From Denitrobacterium detoxificans (GTDB lineage: Bacteria; Actinomycetota; Coriobacteriia; Coriobacteriales; Eggerthellaceae): a stretch of 64,000 nt of DNA. Below are positions 33,984-43,180 of the stretch, one piece after another; the first letter of the stretch is position 1; every line of letters starts with the position of its first letter. The notes under the pieces were generated by a model, which was given only the letters and a program-made list of their open reading frames with translations, did not search any database and had not been told where the DNA came from. The position numbers and the translations under genes were made by a program. The stretch covers positions 728,001-792,000 of the forward strand of contig NZ_CP011402.1 in assembly GCF_001643775.1 (NCBI RefSeq), read 5' to 3'.

Positions 33984-34436
33984 CTAACTTTGAAGATCGG
34001 CGCAGTCGTTTTCCGAAAGGACCTCTATGCCTGCGTCTATGAGTGCTTGAGCTGCCTTGCCCATTCCGGGTACGAGTGTGCCAGAAAACGTGCCATCGTA
34101 GATGAGTCCCTTACCGCACGAGGGGCTCTTACTCTTCAGGATGGCTTGCGTGCAGCCGTGTTCGCGCGCTATGCGTACCGCTTCAGCCGCACCTGCTTCG
34201 AAGGCTGCGGTTCTGTCGATGTCGTCTGCGTCTACGACGCGACCGCTGGGTTGCAGTTCGGCGCATGCGCGTGGCGTGGGTAGGCCCGCCATGACTTCGG
34301 GGCAGATGGGGATGAGAGTGCGCGTGTTGGCTAGCTTTCGTACGGCGGGGCAAGGGTAGTCCTTGCCGTCGTAGCGACACGGTTCGCCCATCAGGCATGC
34401 GCTTACGAGTAGGGGCGGTAGGTCGTTGCTCGTCAT
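33984..34436 (-). CDS. DUF523 family protein
   Basis: A 150-residue protein with the DUF523 signature: VSACLMGEPCRYDG at the N-terminus, PICPEVMAGLPTPR, and ILKSKSPSCGKGLIYDGTF. The repeated Cys suggest metal or cluster binding; the function of the family is not established. The ATG at 34436 is some 15 bp from GAAAGGA, longer than usual, so the start is approximate. Confidence 0.82.
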   Translation of the reverse strand: MTSNDLPPLLVSACLMGEPCRYDGKDYPCPAVRKLANTRTLIPICPEVMAGLPTPRACAELQPSGRVVDADDIDRTAAFEAGAAEAVRIAREHGCTQAILKSKSPSCGKGLIYDGTFSGTLVPGMGKAAQALIDAGIEVLSENDCADLQS

Positions 34437-34504
34437 GCGTTCGGTCGAGATCCTTTCGTGCAGGCACTCTTGTCGTTGGGTTGCCTGCTTGGCCCCCGGG
34501 CGGC

Positions 34505-34915
34505 CTATAGCTGCTTCTTCATGCGCAGTGCCGCGACCAGCTGAAGCGCACCCAGGATGAAGTAGATGATGGACAACCCATTGGGGATGAGCACTAGTTC
34601 CGTGATGGTCCAGATAAGCAGCATGATACCCGCAATGGCGCACCAGGCAATCCAGGCGGATTCGTTTCCTCGGGATTTCACTGCGAGCGCGATGATGTTC
34701 GGCACGCCGTTCACGAGCAAGAGCGCTAATCCTGGCCAGAAATGGCTCGTGAAGAACACGTCGTGGAAGGGGAATGGGTCGTAGATCGACAGTGGCATCC
34801 AGTCGTTCCAGCTAAGGGGCAGCGAGACGAGCGCACTTGCCATCATCCACGCTCCGCACAGCGGTGCGAGAATGCCATTGAGCCAATTCATGAAATAGCT
34901 GAACTTTCGTGCCAT
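34505..34915 (-). CDS. Four-helix membrane protein
   Basis: A 136-residue protein with four membrane helices and short loops (ALVSLPLSWNDWMPLSIYDP between the first two). The family is not recognised. It lies 13 bp downstream of an MFS transporter on the same strand with its own GAGGT site, so the two are probably co-transcribed. Confidence 0.7.
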   Translation of the reverse strand: MARKFSYFMNWLNGILAPLCGAWMMASALVSLPLSWNDWMPLSIYDPFPFHDVFFTSHFWPGLALLLVNGVPNIIALAVKSRGNESAWIAWCAIAGIMLLIWTITELVLIPNGLSIIYFILGALQLVAALRMKKQL

Positions 34916-34928
34916 GACGACCTCGTTT

Positions 34929-36209
34929 CTAATCCAGGTTCCGAACGCTCTTCGAAAGTGCGATAACCATTGCAATTGCGATGATAAACAATCCGTCAAT
35001 CGAGAAGAAGACGGGCGTGCTCGTGGCTTCCGCGATGCCGCCGCCCAGTGCCGTGCCAATGGGAATGGCCAGCCCGGTCATGGCGGTGAACAGGCCCATG
35101 ACGCGGCCGAGTTTTTCTTCGGGAATGCCCTTCTGAAGTAGCGTCATGAGCGGGGCATTGAACCAAGCGCACGCAATGGCAAGCGCTCCCATGCAGGTGA
35201 GGAACCACCAGTAGCCATCGCTGGGGATGAATCCCGAGACAAATGCGCCTGCGCCCACAATGAATGCAGCGACAATGATGATGCGCGCGAGCTTGTGTTG
35301 CGGGTTGATTGCCATGAGTACGAGCGCGCCTACGAGCATACCCGTGCCGAATACGGCTGCGAGCAGGGAAGCTGCAAAACCGTCGCCCCCAAAGTGGCTG
35401 GAAACCATAAGCGGAAGGAGCGAATCGATGGGGCCGTATGCAAGCATGCCCAGCGCCACGGCAACCGTGAGGATGAGCAGGCCGGGTTGCACGGCTAGTG
35501 CCGAGGCGCCTTCCTTCAGGCTCTGCCATGCGCCTGCTTTTTCATGCTTCAGATGCTTGGGAAGTTTTGCCAGGAACATCGTAATGACGGCGACCGTTGC
35601 GCCGATGCCGCCCAGTAGGATGGAAGCCTGCAAGCCGAATGACGTGTATAGCAGAATGCCCAGCGCAGGTGCTGCGATCATCGAGATGCTGCCCAGGAGC
35701 GAGTCCATGCCATTGATGCGCATGAGGTGGCGTTCGGGTACGAGCAGAGGCATGGTCGCATTGAATGCGGGGCCTCGGAAACCTGCAGTGATGCCGAATG
35801 CCGCGCAGAACAGGCCGATGGCCATTACGCTGGGTCCTGCAAGGGCGATCCATGCCGCGATAGCCAGGCCGCTTGCCGCGAGAATGGCGTCGCAGGCAAT
35901 GATGATAGCCTTGCGGTTGTACTTGTCGGCTATCACGCCACCGAAGGGCGAGAGCAGGCCCATGGGTAGGAAGGCCAGTACGTACATGAAAGCCAGAACG
36001 GAGGGTGAGCCCGTGGTTTCGGTAACGTACCAGATGCCCGAATAGCTTGCGGCGTTGCCGGCAAAAGCAGAAACGGCATACCCTCCCCAAATGAGGGCGA
36101 TGCGCGGCAGCCAATCGCTCGGCAATGCATGTCCGCCTGTTGCCAGGTTGGCTTCCTTTGCCGATTGCTTGCCGGTGTCGGTGCTTTTGTTGACGGTCTT
36201 TTCGCTCAT
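34929..36209 (-). CDS. Major facilitator superfamily efflux transporter
   Basis: A 426-residue, twelve-helix MFS protein. It has the loop 2-3 motif GGVIADKYNRKAI, and MDSLLGSISMIAAPALGILL, typical of the macrolide/MefA-type (DHA3) efflux group. N-terminal 30 residues are hydrophilic. The substrate is unknown. ATG 36209 is preceded by GGGAAG. Confidence 0.85.
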   Translation of the reverse strand: MSEKTVNKSTDTGKQSAKEANLATGGHALPSDWLPRIALIWGGYAVSAFAGNAASYSGIWYVTETTGSPSVLAFMYVLAFLPMGLLSPFGGVIADKYNRKAIIIACDAILAASGLAIAAWIALAGPSVMAIGLFCAAFGITAGFRGPAFNATMPLLVPERHLMRINGMDSLLGSISMIAAPALGILLYTSFGLQASILLGGIGATVAVITMFLAKLPKHLKHEKAGAWQSLKEGASALAVQPGLLILTVAVALGMLAYGPIDSLLPLMVSSHFGGDGFAASLLAAVFGTGMLVGALVLMAINPQHKLARIIIVAAFIVGAGAFVSGFIPSDGYWWFLTCMGALAIACAWFNAPLMTLLQKGIPEEKLGRVMGLFTAMTGLAIPIGTALGGGIAEATSTPVFFSIDGLFIIAIAMVIALSKSVRNLD

Positions 36210-36313
36210 GCTGTTTGCTTCCCGTGTGGGCGCGCATTATGCGCGCTTTGATTCAACCCCTAGTGCGATTCTACTCTGCTATCAGCGGATTCTCTGTGTG
36301 CTGTGGGAAGTCG

Positions 36314-36377
36314 TGACATTTGTCATGGACGATTGTGATTTTATTCACTGACGCACGGAATTGCGGCGGCGCACAAT
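36314..36377 (+). promoter_or_regulatory. Activator-type promoter, copy 1 of a shared architecture
   Basis: TGACATTTGTCA (36314-36325) is followed 21 bp later, start to start, by GTGA-N6-TCAC (36335-36348), and 24 bp later by CACAAT (36372-36377) as -10. No good -35 is present. The same elements with the same spacings occur at 37813-37876, which points to one regulator for both genes, probably the LuxR-type response regulator at 42455. Confidence 0.65.
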
Positions 36378-36409
36378 GAGCTTGTTGCTGGTAGATGGAG
36401 GAAAGTGCC

Positions 36410-36946
36410 ATGGAAAGTAAGAATCTAGACGCCATTCAGACGATTGCCAAGATCTGCAGGGTGGTTAGCATCATCGTGTTCGCCTGCTGCCTAGCTGGTG
36501 GCATCTTGTGCGTTGTCGGCATGGCTTGCGTGGGTACGCCTGACCTTATTACGGTAAATGGCGTTACCGTGCATTCTATCGTCGACCTTTCCGCCGATGT
36601 AAACCTTGGGGTGGTATATGCATCCTTGCTCACGGGCCTTGTCTTTTGCATCGCAGGCTGCGTTTTGGGCAAGCTTGCGAAGCGGTATTTCGACCATGAA
36701 TTGGCAGCGGGTACGCCGTTTACGTTCGAGGGTGCGAACGAGATAATGCGCCTGGGCATCTTCACGGCTGTCATTCCCCTGGGCGCGCAAATTATTGCCC
36801 ATGTTGGCTGCTCTGCCATGGCGCGTTACTTCGAGGGCGTTACCTGTCCTTCCGTCGAGGTGTCTACCTCGTTTATGTTTGGCGTGGCGCTCATCGTAAT
36901 GAGCGTGATCTTCCGATATGGCGCCGAGCTGCGCGTGCAATCATAA
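36410..36946 (+). CDS. Small four-helix membrane protein
   Basis: A 178-residue protein with about four membrane helices (residues 18-45, 70-90, 114-135, 150-172) and an extracytoplasmic segment after the first (LITVNGVTVHSIVDLS). It resembles DUF2975-like proteins in topology; the family is uncertain. The ATG at 36410 has GGAGGAAAG 7 bp upstream, better than ATG 36395. Its promoter carries the same operators as the ABC operon at 37.9 kb, so it probably belongs to that envelope-stress or drug-response regulon. Confidence 0.7.
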   Translation: MESKNLDAIQTIAKICRVVSIIVFACCLAGGILCVVGMACVGTPDLITVNGVTVHSIVDLSADVNLGVVYASLLTGLVFCIAGCVLGKLAKRYFDHELAAGTPFTFEGANEIMRLGIFTAVIPLGAQIIAHVGCSAMARYFEGVTCPSVEVSTSFMFGVALIVMSVIFRYGAELRVQS

Positions 36947-37009
36947 TAAACGGGAACCGAACGAAGGTTTTTCTCGAGCTCGTTTTCGCCCAAGAGAGGG
37001 CAGGATAGA

Positions 37010-37054
37010 TGCATTACCGTAATGCAGCATGCTATAATGCATTACGGTAATGCA
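37010..37054. promoter_or_regulatory. Double palindromic operator and promoter of the toxin-antitoxin operon
   Basis: Two copies of a 17-bp palindrome, TGCATTACSGTAATGCA, lie at 37010-37026 and 37038-37054, 28 bp apart. A consensus TATAAT (37033-37038) sits between them. This is the pattern of an autorepressed toxin-antitoxin promoter. Confidence 0.82.
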
Positions 37055-37078
37055 TTCCTTTTTTTTGGGGTGGTTGGC

Positions 37079-37363
37079 ATGGACGCAACATTGAACGTTC
37101 GTATGAGCACGACGCTTAAAGAGCGTGGTGATAAGGTTCTTCGCCAGAATGGCATTAGTACGTCCATGGCAGTTCGCGCGCTGTGGCAGGAATTGGCTTC
37201 TACGCGCGAGCTACCTGCGTTTTTACGCGAAGCCTCTTCCAATGCCCAGGAGGTCGCTTCGAGGAAACGGGCTCTCGAATCGCTGGCAGGCATCGCTCAG
37301 GGGTCGTTGACGAATTGCACCGACGACGAGCTCGATGCGTTGGGGATGGCCCGCTATGAGTAG
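37079..37363 (+). CDS. RelB/DinJ-type antitoxin
   Basis: A 94-residue antitoxin. The N-terminus (DATLNVRMSTTLKERGDKVL, NGISTSMAVRALW) is a ribbon-helix-helix domain of the RelB/DinJ family that should bind the palindromes upstream. The acidic C-terminal part would wrap the toxin. It overlaps the PIN-domain toxin gene by 8 bp. RelB-type antitoxins usually go with RelE/YafQ toxins, so the pairing with PIN is unusual. Confidence 0.83.
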   Translation: MDATLNVRMSTTLKERGDKVLRQNGISTSMAVRALWQELASTRELPAFLREASSNAQEVASRKRALESLAGIAQGSLTNCTDDELDALGMARYE

Positions 37364-37787
37364 GGTCCTCATCGATACGAATATCTGGGTTGATATCGTG
37401 CTGAATCGCCCGAATCACGTTGCGGAATCGAAATGCGCCGTCATGGCTTGCTTCGATCAGGGCGATGAGGTGCTGGTTCCCGCTACGTCACTCAAGGACA
37501 TCTTCTATTTTGCGGCAAAATCGGCGGGCGCCGATGCGGGCTATGCGGCTGTTGGGTTGGTTTTGGAAATAGCCACGATTGTCCAAGTTGACGAATTGGT
37601 CTGCAGGAATGCCCTTTCGCTGGAACGTCCCGATTACGAAGATGGCATAGTCTCCGCGTGCGCGCTTGCCGAGCAGGCGAGCGCCATCGTTACGCGTGAT
37701 GCCGCTTCTTTCAACGACCTTCCCATCCCCAAATACTCCCCAGCGGAATTCCTGGCAGTGCGGGGGTATGAACCGGTATCGGTGTAG
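37356..37787 (+). CDS. PIN-domain toxin (VapC-like)
   Basis: A 143-residue PIN nuclease, expected to cleave RNA when freed from its antitoxin. Acidic metal-binding residues are visible in VLIDTNIWVD (Asp7), RPDYEDGIVSA (about Asp93-Asp96) and VTRDAASF (Asp115). The start ATG overlaps the antitoxin stop. The length is within the VapC range. Confidence 0.85.
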   Translation: MSRVLIDTNIWVDIVLNRPNHVAESKCAVMACFDQGDEVLVPATSLKDIFYFAAKSAGADAGYAAVGLVLEIATIVQVDELVCRNALSLERPDYEDGIVSACALAEQASAIVTRDAASFNDLPIPKYSPAEFLAVRGYEPVSV

Positions 37788-37812
37788 TTGCGCGTTGCGT
37801 CAGCGCACATCA

Positions 37813-37876
37813 TGACATTTGTCATGGGTGGTAGTGATTTCCCTCACTGGTGTGGGGTTTTGGCACGCGGCACAAT
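37813..37876 (+). promoter_or_regulatory. Activator-type promoter, copy 2, of the ABC/two-component operon
   Basis: TGACATTTGTCA (37813-37824), GTGA-N6-TCAC (37834-37847) and CACAAT (37871-37876) repeat the elements and exact spacings found at 36314-36377. The sequence between TCAC and -10 differs, which shows that the operators themselves are conserved. Positive autoregulation by the operon's own response regulator is likely. Confidence 0.7.
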
Positions 37877-37908
37877 AACCGTAGTAATCAACGGAGGAAG
37901 GATTTGCT

Positions 37909-38844
37909 ATGGCGATTGTGGACGTTCGCAACCTCGTGAAGCGATACGGGGACGTGCTTGCGCTCGATCACTTCAATCTGAAAATCGAGAAGGGCGAGGT
38001 CTTTGGCTTGCTGGGGCCCAATGGCTCGGGCAAGACGACGGCCATCAACTGCATCCTGCAGCTGCTTACGTATGACAAGGGCGAAATCGAGCTGTTCGGT
38101 AAGCCCATGAAGCCTACCAGCTACGACTTGAAGCGCCGTATTGGCGTGGTTCCCCAGGACGTTGCCGTATTCGAAGAGCTTACCGTGCGCGAGAATATCG
38201 ACTACTTCTGCGGCCTGTACATCGCCGACGCTTCGGAACGCAAGCGCCTGGTGGACGAGGCAATCGAGTTCGTGGGGCTGCGTGAATACGTGAAATTCCG
38301 CCCCCGCAAGCTTTCCGGTGGCTTGAAGCGCCGCCTGAACATCGCCTGCGGCATTGCGCACAAGCCCGAGCTCATCTTCTTCGACGAGCCCACGGTGGCC
38401 GTGGATCCGCAGAGCCGCAATTCCATCCTGGAGGGCATTCAGCGCCTGAACGCCGAAGGCGCCACGGTGGTATACACCTCGCACTACATGGAGGAAGTCG
38501 AGCAGCTCTGCAACCGCATCATGATCATGGACCGCGGCGAGTCGCTGGCGGCGGGCACGAAGGACGACCTGGTGCGCATGGTGTCTACGGGCGAGAAGAT
38601 CGAGATCGAGGCTCCCGATCTTCCGGGTGGCACGCTCGATGCGCTGGGCGGGCTTTCGTTCGTGCGCCGCGTAACGCATGACGGAGCGACCATTCACGTG
38701 CTGTGCGATAACGGTCCCCATAACCTGGCGAGCATTCTGGGCGTGCTGCAGGAGCGTGCCGTAGTCTTCGGGCGCGTGTACTCCGAGCCTCCTACGCTCA
38801 ACGACGTGTTCTTGGAAATTACGGGCAAAGAGCTGCGCGACTAG
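37909..38844 (+). CDS. ABC-2 exporter ATPase
   Basis: A 311-residue ATPase of the NatA/drug-resistance type: Walker [10 protein letters not shown], signature [14 protein letters not shown], Walker [13 protein letters not shown], and the C-terminal extension of about 90 residues usual in DrrA-like proteins. It heads an operon with two permeases and a two-component system. The substrate may be an antimicrobial peptide, a lipid or Na+; the sequence does not decide. Confidence 0.88.
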   Translation: MAIVDVRNLVKRYGDVLALDHFNLKIEKGEVFGLLGPNGSGKTTAINCILQLLTYDKGEIELFGKPMKPTSYDLKRRIGVVPQDVAVFEELTVRENIDYFCGLYIADASERKRLVDEAIEFVGLREYVKFRPRKLSGGLKRRLNIACGIAHKPELIFFDEPTVAVDPQSRNSILEGIQRLNAEGATVVYTSHYMEEVEQLCNRIMIMDRGESLAAGTKDDLVRMVSTGEKIEIEAPDLPGGTLDALGGLSFVRRVTHDGATIHVLCDNGPHNLASILGVLQERAVVFGRVYSEPPTLNDVFLEITGKELRD

Positions 38845-38986
38845 GGGCGAGGCCAATTCTGGTGGCGCATTTGCTCCTTGTTTCGCGCGCGGCGCGGGCC
38901 AAAGCCCGCTTGGCGCGAAGGCGGCGCAACTGCACTCGCCCGAATCGCCCTCGCTGACCTTAGTCCTGAAGGAGAGGCTGAGAAAC

Positions 38987-40174
38987 GTGATTAATACATT
39001 CAAATACACGGTGCTGTCGATATTGCGGGAACGCAGCGTCGTAATCTGGGTCATTCTGTTTCCGTTGGTGCTGGCGACGCTGTTCAATGCCATGTTCTCG
39101 GGGCTCGACGATGCCGCCTACGACCTGCCCGTCATTCCCGTGGCCGTTGTTGACGAATCGGAGGGCCAGGCCGGCGATGCGTTCGATGCCACCATGGATG
39201 CGCTTTCCGATGGCGACGATGCGCTGCTCAGCGCCACGTACGTCGATTCTGTCGATGAGGCGCGCGCATTGCTGAAATCGGGCGACACCATAGGCGCCAT
39301 CACGCTTGACGCCGAGGGCTATCCCAGCCTGGAGCTTTCCCCGAGCGTGGGTGACGTGGGTACCTCTATGGAGCAGGTCAAGCGCACCGTGCTTGCCGAC
39401 GTCATCGACGATTTCTGCCGGTCGCGCGCGGCCGCCGAGGACATCATCGCCAACGACCCGGCGGCGCTAGCGAATGCCGACGTGGTGGATTCGTTCTCGG
39501 ATCACAGCGCGTATACCCAGGAGCTGGCGATCACGCATAGCAAGACCAGGGAATCCGTGCGCTACTTCTATGCGCTGCTGGGGTTTGCGGCGCTCATGGC
39601 CGCGATGGTGGGGCTCAACGCGGTTTCCCGCGTGCAGCCGAATATCTCTCCGCTTGGAGCGCGTCGTGCGCTCAGCGGCACCAGCCGCGCTCGCATGCTC
39701 GTTGGCTGCATCCTTGCAAGCTGGGTCGTGAGCTTCTGTGCGCTGCTCGTCGCCTTCGCCTATATCCGCTTCGTTCTTGGCGTCGAATTCGGCGGTCGCG
39801 AAGGGGAGTGCGTGCTTGGCTTGGCCGTTGCCGCTCTTATGTCCACCTCTCTGGGTGCGCTTATCGGCGCCATTCCCGGGGTTCCCTTTAGCGCCAGGGG
39901 TGGTATGCTCACGGGCATTACCTGCCTGTTGTCCCTGTTTGCGGGCTTGTATGGAACGCCCTCCATGCATCTTGCCGACCAGATTGCTCACGATGCCCCT
40001 TGGATGGCGCTGGTGAATCCGGCAAAGCAGGTAACCGACCTGTTCTACAGCCTGTACGTTTACACCGACCTGACCCCGTTCTTCCAGACGATGGGCGTTC
40101 TGCTGGTGGCAACTGCCGTCTTCGCCCTCGCTGCTGGACTGCTCATGAGGAGGCAGCGCTATGCAAGTCTTTAA
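38987..40174 (+). CDS. ABC-2 exporter permease, first subunit
   Basis: A 395-residue ABC-2 permease: one N-terminal helix (YTVLSILRERSVVIWVILFP), a large extracytoplasmic domain of about 160 residues, then five helices. This is the YhgE/Pip-like or DrrB-like layout. GTG start with GAAGGAGAGG about 10 bp upstream. The 142-bp gap after the ATPase gene holds GC-rich pairing. The end overlaps the next permease by 14 bp. Confidence 0.82.
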   Translation: MINTFKYTVLSILRERSVVIWVILFPLVLATLFNAMFSGLDDAAYDLPVIPVAVVDESEGQAGDAFDATMDALSDGDDALLSATYVDSVDEARALLKSGDTIGAITLDAEGYPSLELSPSVGDVGTSMEQVKRTVLADVIDDFCRSRAAAEDIIANDPAALANADVVDSFSDHSAYTQELAITHSKTRESVRYFYALLGFAALMAAMVGLNAVSRVQPNISPLGARRALSGTSRARMLVGCILASWVVSFCALLVAFAYIRFVLGVEFGGREGECVLGLAVAALMSTSLGALIGAIPGVPFSARGGMLTGITCLLSLFAGLYGTPSMHLADQIAHDAPWMALVNPAKQVTDLFYSLYVYTDLTPFFQTMGVLLVATAVFALAAGLLMRRQRYASL

Positions 40175-41387
40175 GGCCGCACTCAAGACGTTTTTCCGTC
40201 ACCCTATTTACCTGCTTATCTATGTGGTTTGGCTGTCGTGCATGGGCCTGTTCATGGGCATGAGCGTGAACGACGTTGCATCCGACGAGTACATCGAACG
40301 TCCTACCGTTGCCGTGATCAACCGCGATGGAGGCGAGCTCTCGGCAGGCTTGGAATCGTTCGTGCACGATAATTCCGAAGCCGTTGACGTGGAGGATAGC
40401 GAGCGAGCGCTTCAAGATGCCGTAATGCAGGAGCGTGCGAACTACATCCTGATCATTCCGGAGGGCTTTTCGGATGATTTTGCCGCCCACGCAGGCGACG
40501 TTGATGCCATACCTCAGCTTCAGACGGTCGTGAGCACGCAGTCGGCCGAGGTCACGATGATGGATAACCTGGTAGACGAGTATCTGAACGTTGCCCGTTC
40601 CTATACGCTGGCGCTTGCGGACGGTACGCAGGCCAATGTGGTCGAGCGAACTGACGCTGCCATGGAACATGCCGCCGACGTGGCCGTGGTGCAGGTGGCC
40701 GATGCCGCGCCCGTTTCGAATGGCTTCTTGCTGTATCTGCAGTTCGCAAGCTATACCATCCTGCTTTCGATCTCCATCTGCTCCGCCGTGGTCATGTCGC
40801 GCTTTGGCCGCGAGGAAACGCGTCGTCGCATTGCCTCGTCGCCCGTTCCCCAGCTTTCCGTTAGCGCGCAAATTGCGGCTGCATGCTTCGTCATCATGTT
40901 CGTGTGCTGGGCGTTCGTGACCGCGTTGGGGCTGGCAGTCTTCGGAGGCAAGCTTGCGGGCGTCGGGGCCGATGTCATTGCAAGCGCCCTCGTCTCGCTG
41001 TTCTGCTATTCGCTCTTTGGCCTGGCGTTCGGCTTCTTCTTGGGGCAGATTACGAACAACGAGCTGGTGATGAACGCCGCAACGAACATCATCGGCCTCA
41101 TTATCTCGTTCTTGGGTGGCGTTTGGATCTCGCTCGACTTAGTGGGTGAGCCCATCCTGACGATTGCCAAGTTCACGCCTTCGTACTATTACAACGAGGC
41201 GCTCCACGTGGCGTTCGATGCGACTGGTGGCGGCTTCGTGCCGGCGGTGCTTTCGAACCTGGGCATTGTGTGCCTGTTCGCCCTGGCAGTATTCGCGGTC
41301 GGCATGGCGATTTCTCGCCTGAAGGTTGGTAGAATGGGCGTATGGAACAGCTCATCGACAAAGGCCTCATCGCACTCTGCTGTCTAA
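40161..41387 (+). CDS. ABC-2 exporter permease, second subunit
   Basis: A 408-residue homolog of the permease before it: N-terminal helix (IYLLIYVVWLSCMGLFMGMS), an extracytoplasmic domain with SDDFAAHAGDVDAIPQLQTV, then five helices. With its partner it should form a heterodimeric channel. The start overlaps the previous gene by 14 bp, and its end overlaps the kinase gene by 46 bp, so all five genes are tightly coupled. Confidence 0.82.
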   Translation: MQVFKAALKTFFRHPIYLLIYVVWLSCMGLFMGMSVNDVASDEYIERPTVAVINRDGGELSAGLESFVHDNSEAVDVEDSERALQDAVMQERANYILIIPEGFSDDFAAHAGDVDAIPQLQTVVSTQSAEVTMMDNLVDEYLNVARSYTLALADGTQANVVERTDAAMEHAADVAVVQVADAAPVSNGFLLYLQFASYTILLSISICSAVVMSRFGREETRRRIASSPVPQLSVSAQIAAACFVIMFVCWAFVTALGLAVFGGKLAGVGADVIASALVSLFCYSLFGLAFGFFLGQITNNELVMNAATNIIGLIISFLGGVWISLDLVGEPILTIAKFTPSYYYNEALHVAFDATGGGFVPAVLSNLGIVCLFALAVFAVGMAISRLKVGRMGVWNSSSTKASSHSAV

Positions 41388-42412
41388 CGGCATTCCTTAC
41401 GCTCGCCATTGATGCGTTTACCTTCGGGGGGTTCCTCGTCGCGCTTGCGGTCTCCGCGCTCGGCGAGGTACTCCCTCGTTACGTCCGCATTGCGCTTGCC
41501 GTGGGCTACTGCGCCGCGGCGCTTGCGTGCCCCCAGCTCATCGCCTTCCTGCCGCTCATCGCCTACGATTGCATGCGCGATGCGCTGTGGCCAGTGCGAC
41601 TGGCCTGGGCGGTCCCGCTGCTGGCTGGCCTTCGTGCCTGGTCGGCGCTGCCCTGGGCCATCGTGGTGCTCATGTGCGTGGTTTCCGCCGTACTGGCGCG
41701 GCGCACCACGTCGCTTGTCGTAGAGCGCGAGCATTTTCGCGTGCTGCGCGACGATGCGCGCGAGGCTTCTATGAAGCTCGAAGCGCGCAATCGCGACTTG
41801 CTTGAGGCGCGTGATCTTTCTGCTCAGGTGGCCACGTTGGCCGAGCGCGGTCGCATCGCTCGCGAGATTCACGATAACGTGGGGCATCTGCTCACGCGCG
41901 CCATCATGCAGGTCGAGGCGCTCAAGGTGGTGCACGAGCAGGAGCCTGCGCTGGCGGGGGAATTCGATTCGGTTGCCGTCACGCTTCACGAGGCAATGAA
42001 GACGGTTCGCTCGAGCGTGCACGATTTGCGCGACGAGGCCACGGACCCTCGCAGTCTCATGCAGGCTGCGCTCGATGGGTGTGGCGTTCGGGAATCGCAT
42101 TTGGAATACGACGCCAAGGCACTTCCGGCCGATGTGGCGCGATGCTTCGTTTCCATTGTGCGCGAGGCGTCCACGAATACGTCCAAACATAGCGATGCCA
42201 CGCGCATAGACGTGCACGTGCGTGAGCTTTCCGGCTTGTTTCAGCTGGTCGTGCAGGATAATGGTACGTCTGGTGAAGCCGCGGCTGGCGCGGGCTCGGG
42301 CATGGGCTTGCAGACTATGGACGATCGCGTGCGCGCGTTGGGCGGAACCCTGCGCGCGGGGTGGCAGCAAGATGGTGGCTTCCGCGTTTTCGCGACGGTT
42401 CCCCGGCAGTAG
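41342..42412 (+). CDS. NarL-group sensor histidine kinase
   Basis: A 356-residue kinase with about four or five membrane helices (1-120), a coiled segment, and a HisKA_3 domain with the phospho-acceptor His177 in RGRIAREIHDNVGHLL. The HATPase part has VREASTNTSKHSDATR (N-box, here with Asn) and GSGMGLQTMDDR (G-box). The sensor has almost no outside loop, so it may sense within the membrane, as many kinases coupled to ABC exporters do. Confidence 0.88.
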   Translation: MEQLIDKGLIALCCLTAFLTLAIDAFTFGGFLVALAVSALGEVLPRYVRIALAVGYCAAALACPQLIAFLPLIAYDCMRDALWPVRLAWAVPLLAGLRAWSALPWAIVVLMCVVSAVLARRTTSLVVEREHFRVLRDDAREASMKLEARNRDLLEARDLSAQVATLAERGRIAREIHDNVGHLLTRAIMQVEALKVVHEQEPALAGEFDSVAVTLHEAMKTVRSSVHDLRDEATDPRSLMQAALDGCGVRESHLEYDAKALPADVARCFVSIVREASTNTSKHSDATRIDVHVRELSGLFQLVVQDNGTSGEAAAGAGSGMGLQTMDDRVRALGGTLRAGWQQDGGFRVFATVPRQ

Positions 42413-42454
42413 CGTGGTTGACATGCCGCGCGGATGGAAAGGACATTCGGCTAG

Positions 42455-43084
42455 ATGATTCGAGTCATCGTTGTTGACGACGATCCGTTCGTGTGCGCTT
42501 CCCTGAAGACGATTCTTGGGGCGCAGCAGGATATCGAGGTCGTGCAGGTTGGCTCCTCGGGCGAGGAGGCCATTGCGCTGTATGGGGAACATGCTCCCGA
42601 CGTACTGCTCATGGACATTCAGATGGCTCAGGGCGACGGCCTGAGCGCTGCTGAGCGTATCTTGGCGGATCACCCCGATGCGCGCGTGCTCTTCCTTACT
42701 ACTTTTGCCGACGACGACTACATCGTTCGCGCGCTGCATCTGGGCGCGAAGGGCTATCTCATCAAGCAGAACGTGACCGACATTGCGCCCGCCGTGCGTG
42801 CCGTTGCCGCAGGTCAGAACGTGCTGGGCGATGAAGTTGTTGGCCATATCACGCGCGCGTCGAACGGCCATCCCTCGGGCGAGGCGCTTTCCAAGTTGGG
42901 GCTTACCGAACGCGAGGTAGAGGTGGTTGAGCTTGTTGCCCAGGGACTCGACAATCACGAGATTGCTGCCCAGCTGTTCATGGGGGAAGGCACGGTTCGC
43001 AATCACATTAGCTCTATCCTGCAAAAGCTCCAGTTGAAGAACCGCACGCAGATCGCCGTCATGTACTATCGCTGCGCCGAGTAA
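42455..43084 (+). CDS. LuxR/NarL-type response regulator
   Basis: A 209-residue response regulator: receiver with VVDDDP and phospho-acceptor Asp54 in LLMDIQMA, Lys in LIKQNV, then a LuxR helix-turn-helix (GLTEREVEVVELVAQGLDNH, AAQLFMGEGTVRNHISSIL). It follows its kinase by 42 bp. It is the best candidate for binding TGACATTTGTCA and GTGA-N6-TCAC at 36.3 and 37.8 kb, because NarL-type dimers use such inverted repeats. Confidence 0.9.
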   Translation: MIRVIVVDDDPFVCASLKTILGAQQDIEVVQVGSSGEEAIALYGEHAPDVLLMDIQMAQGDGLSAAERILADHPDARVLFLTTFADDDYIVRALHLGAKGYLIKQNVTDIAPAVRAVAAGQNVLGDEVVGHITRASNGHPSGEALSKLGLTEREVEVVELVAQGLDNHEIAAQLFMGEGTVRNHISSILQKLQLKNRTQIAVMYYRCAE

Positions 43085-43180
43085 TCGGGGTTTTGGCTTC
43101 TTGCTGATGACGGTTCCCAGACCCTTGTGCTGCTGTATACTGAGACAACTGTTTACTTAGGGTCTTGAGGGTAAGTTAGA

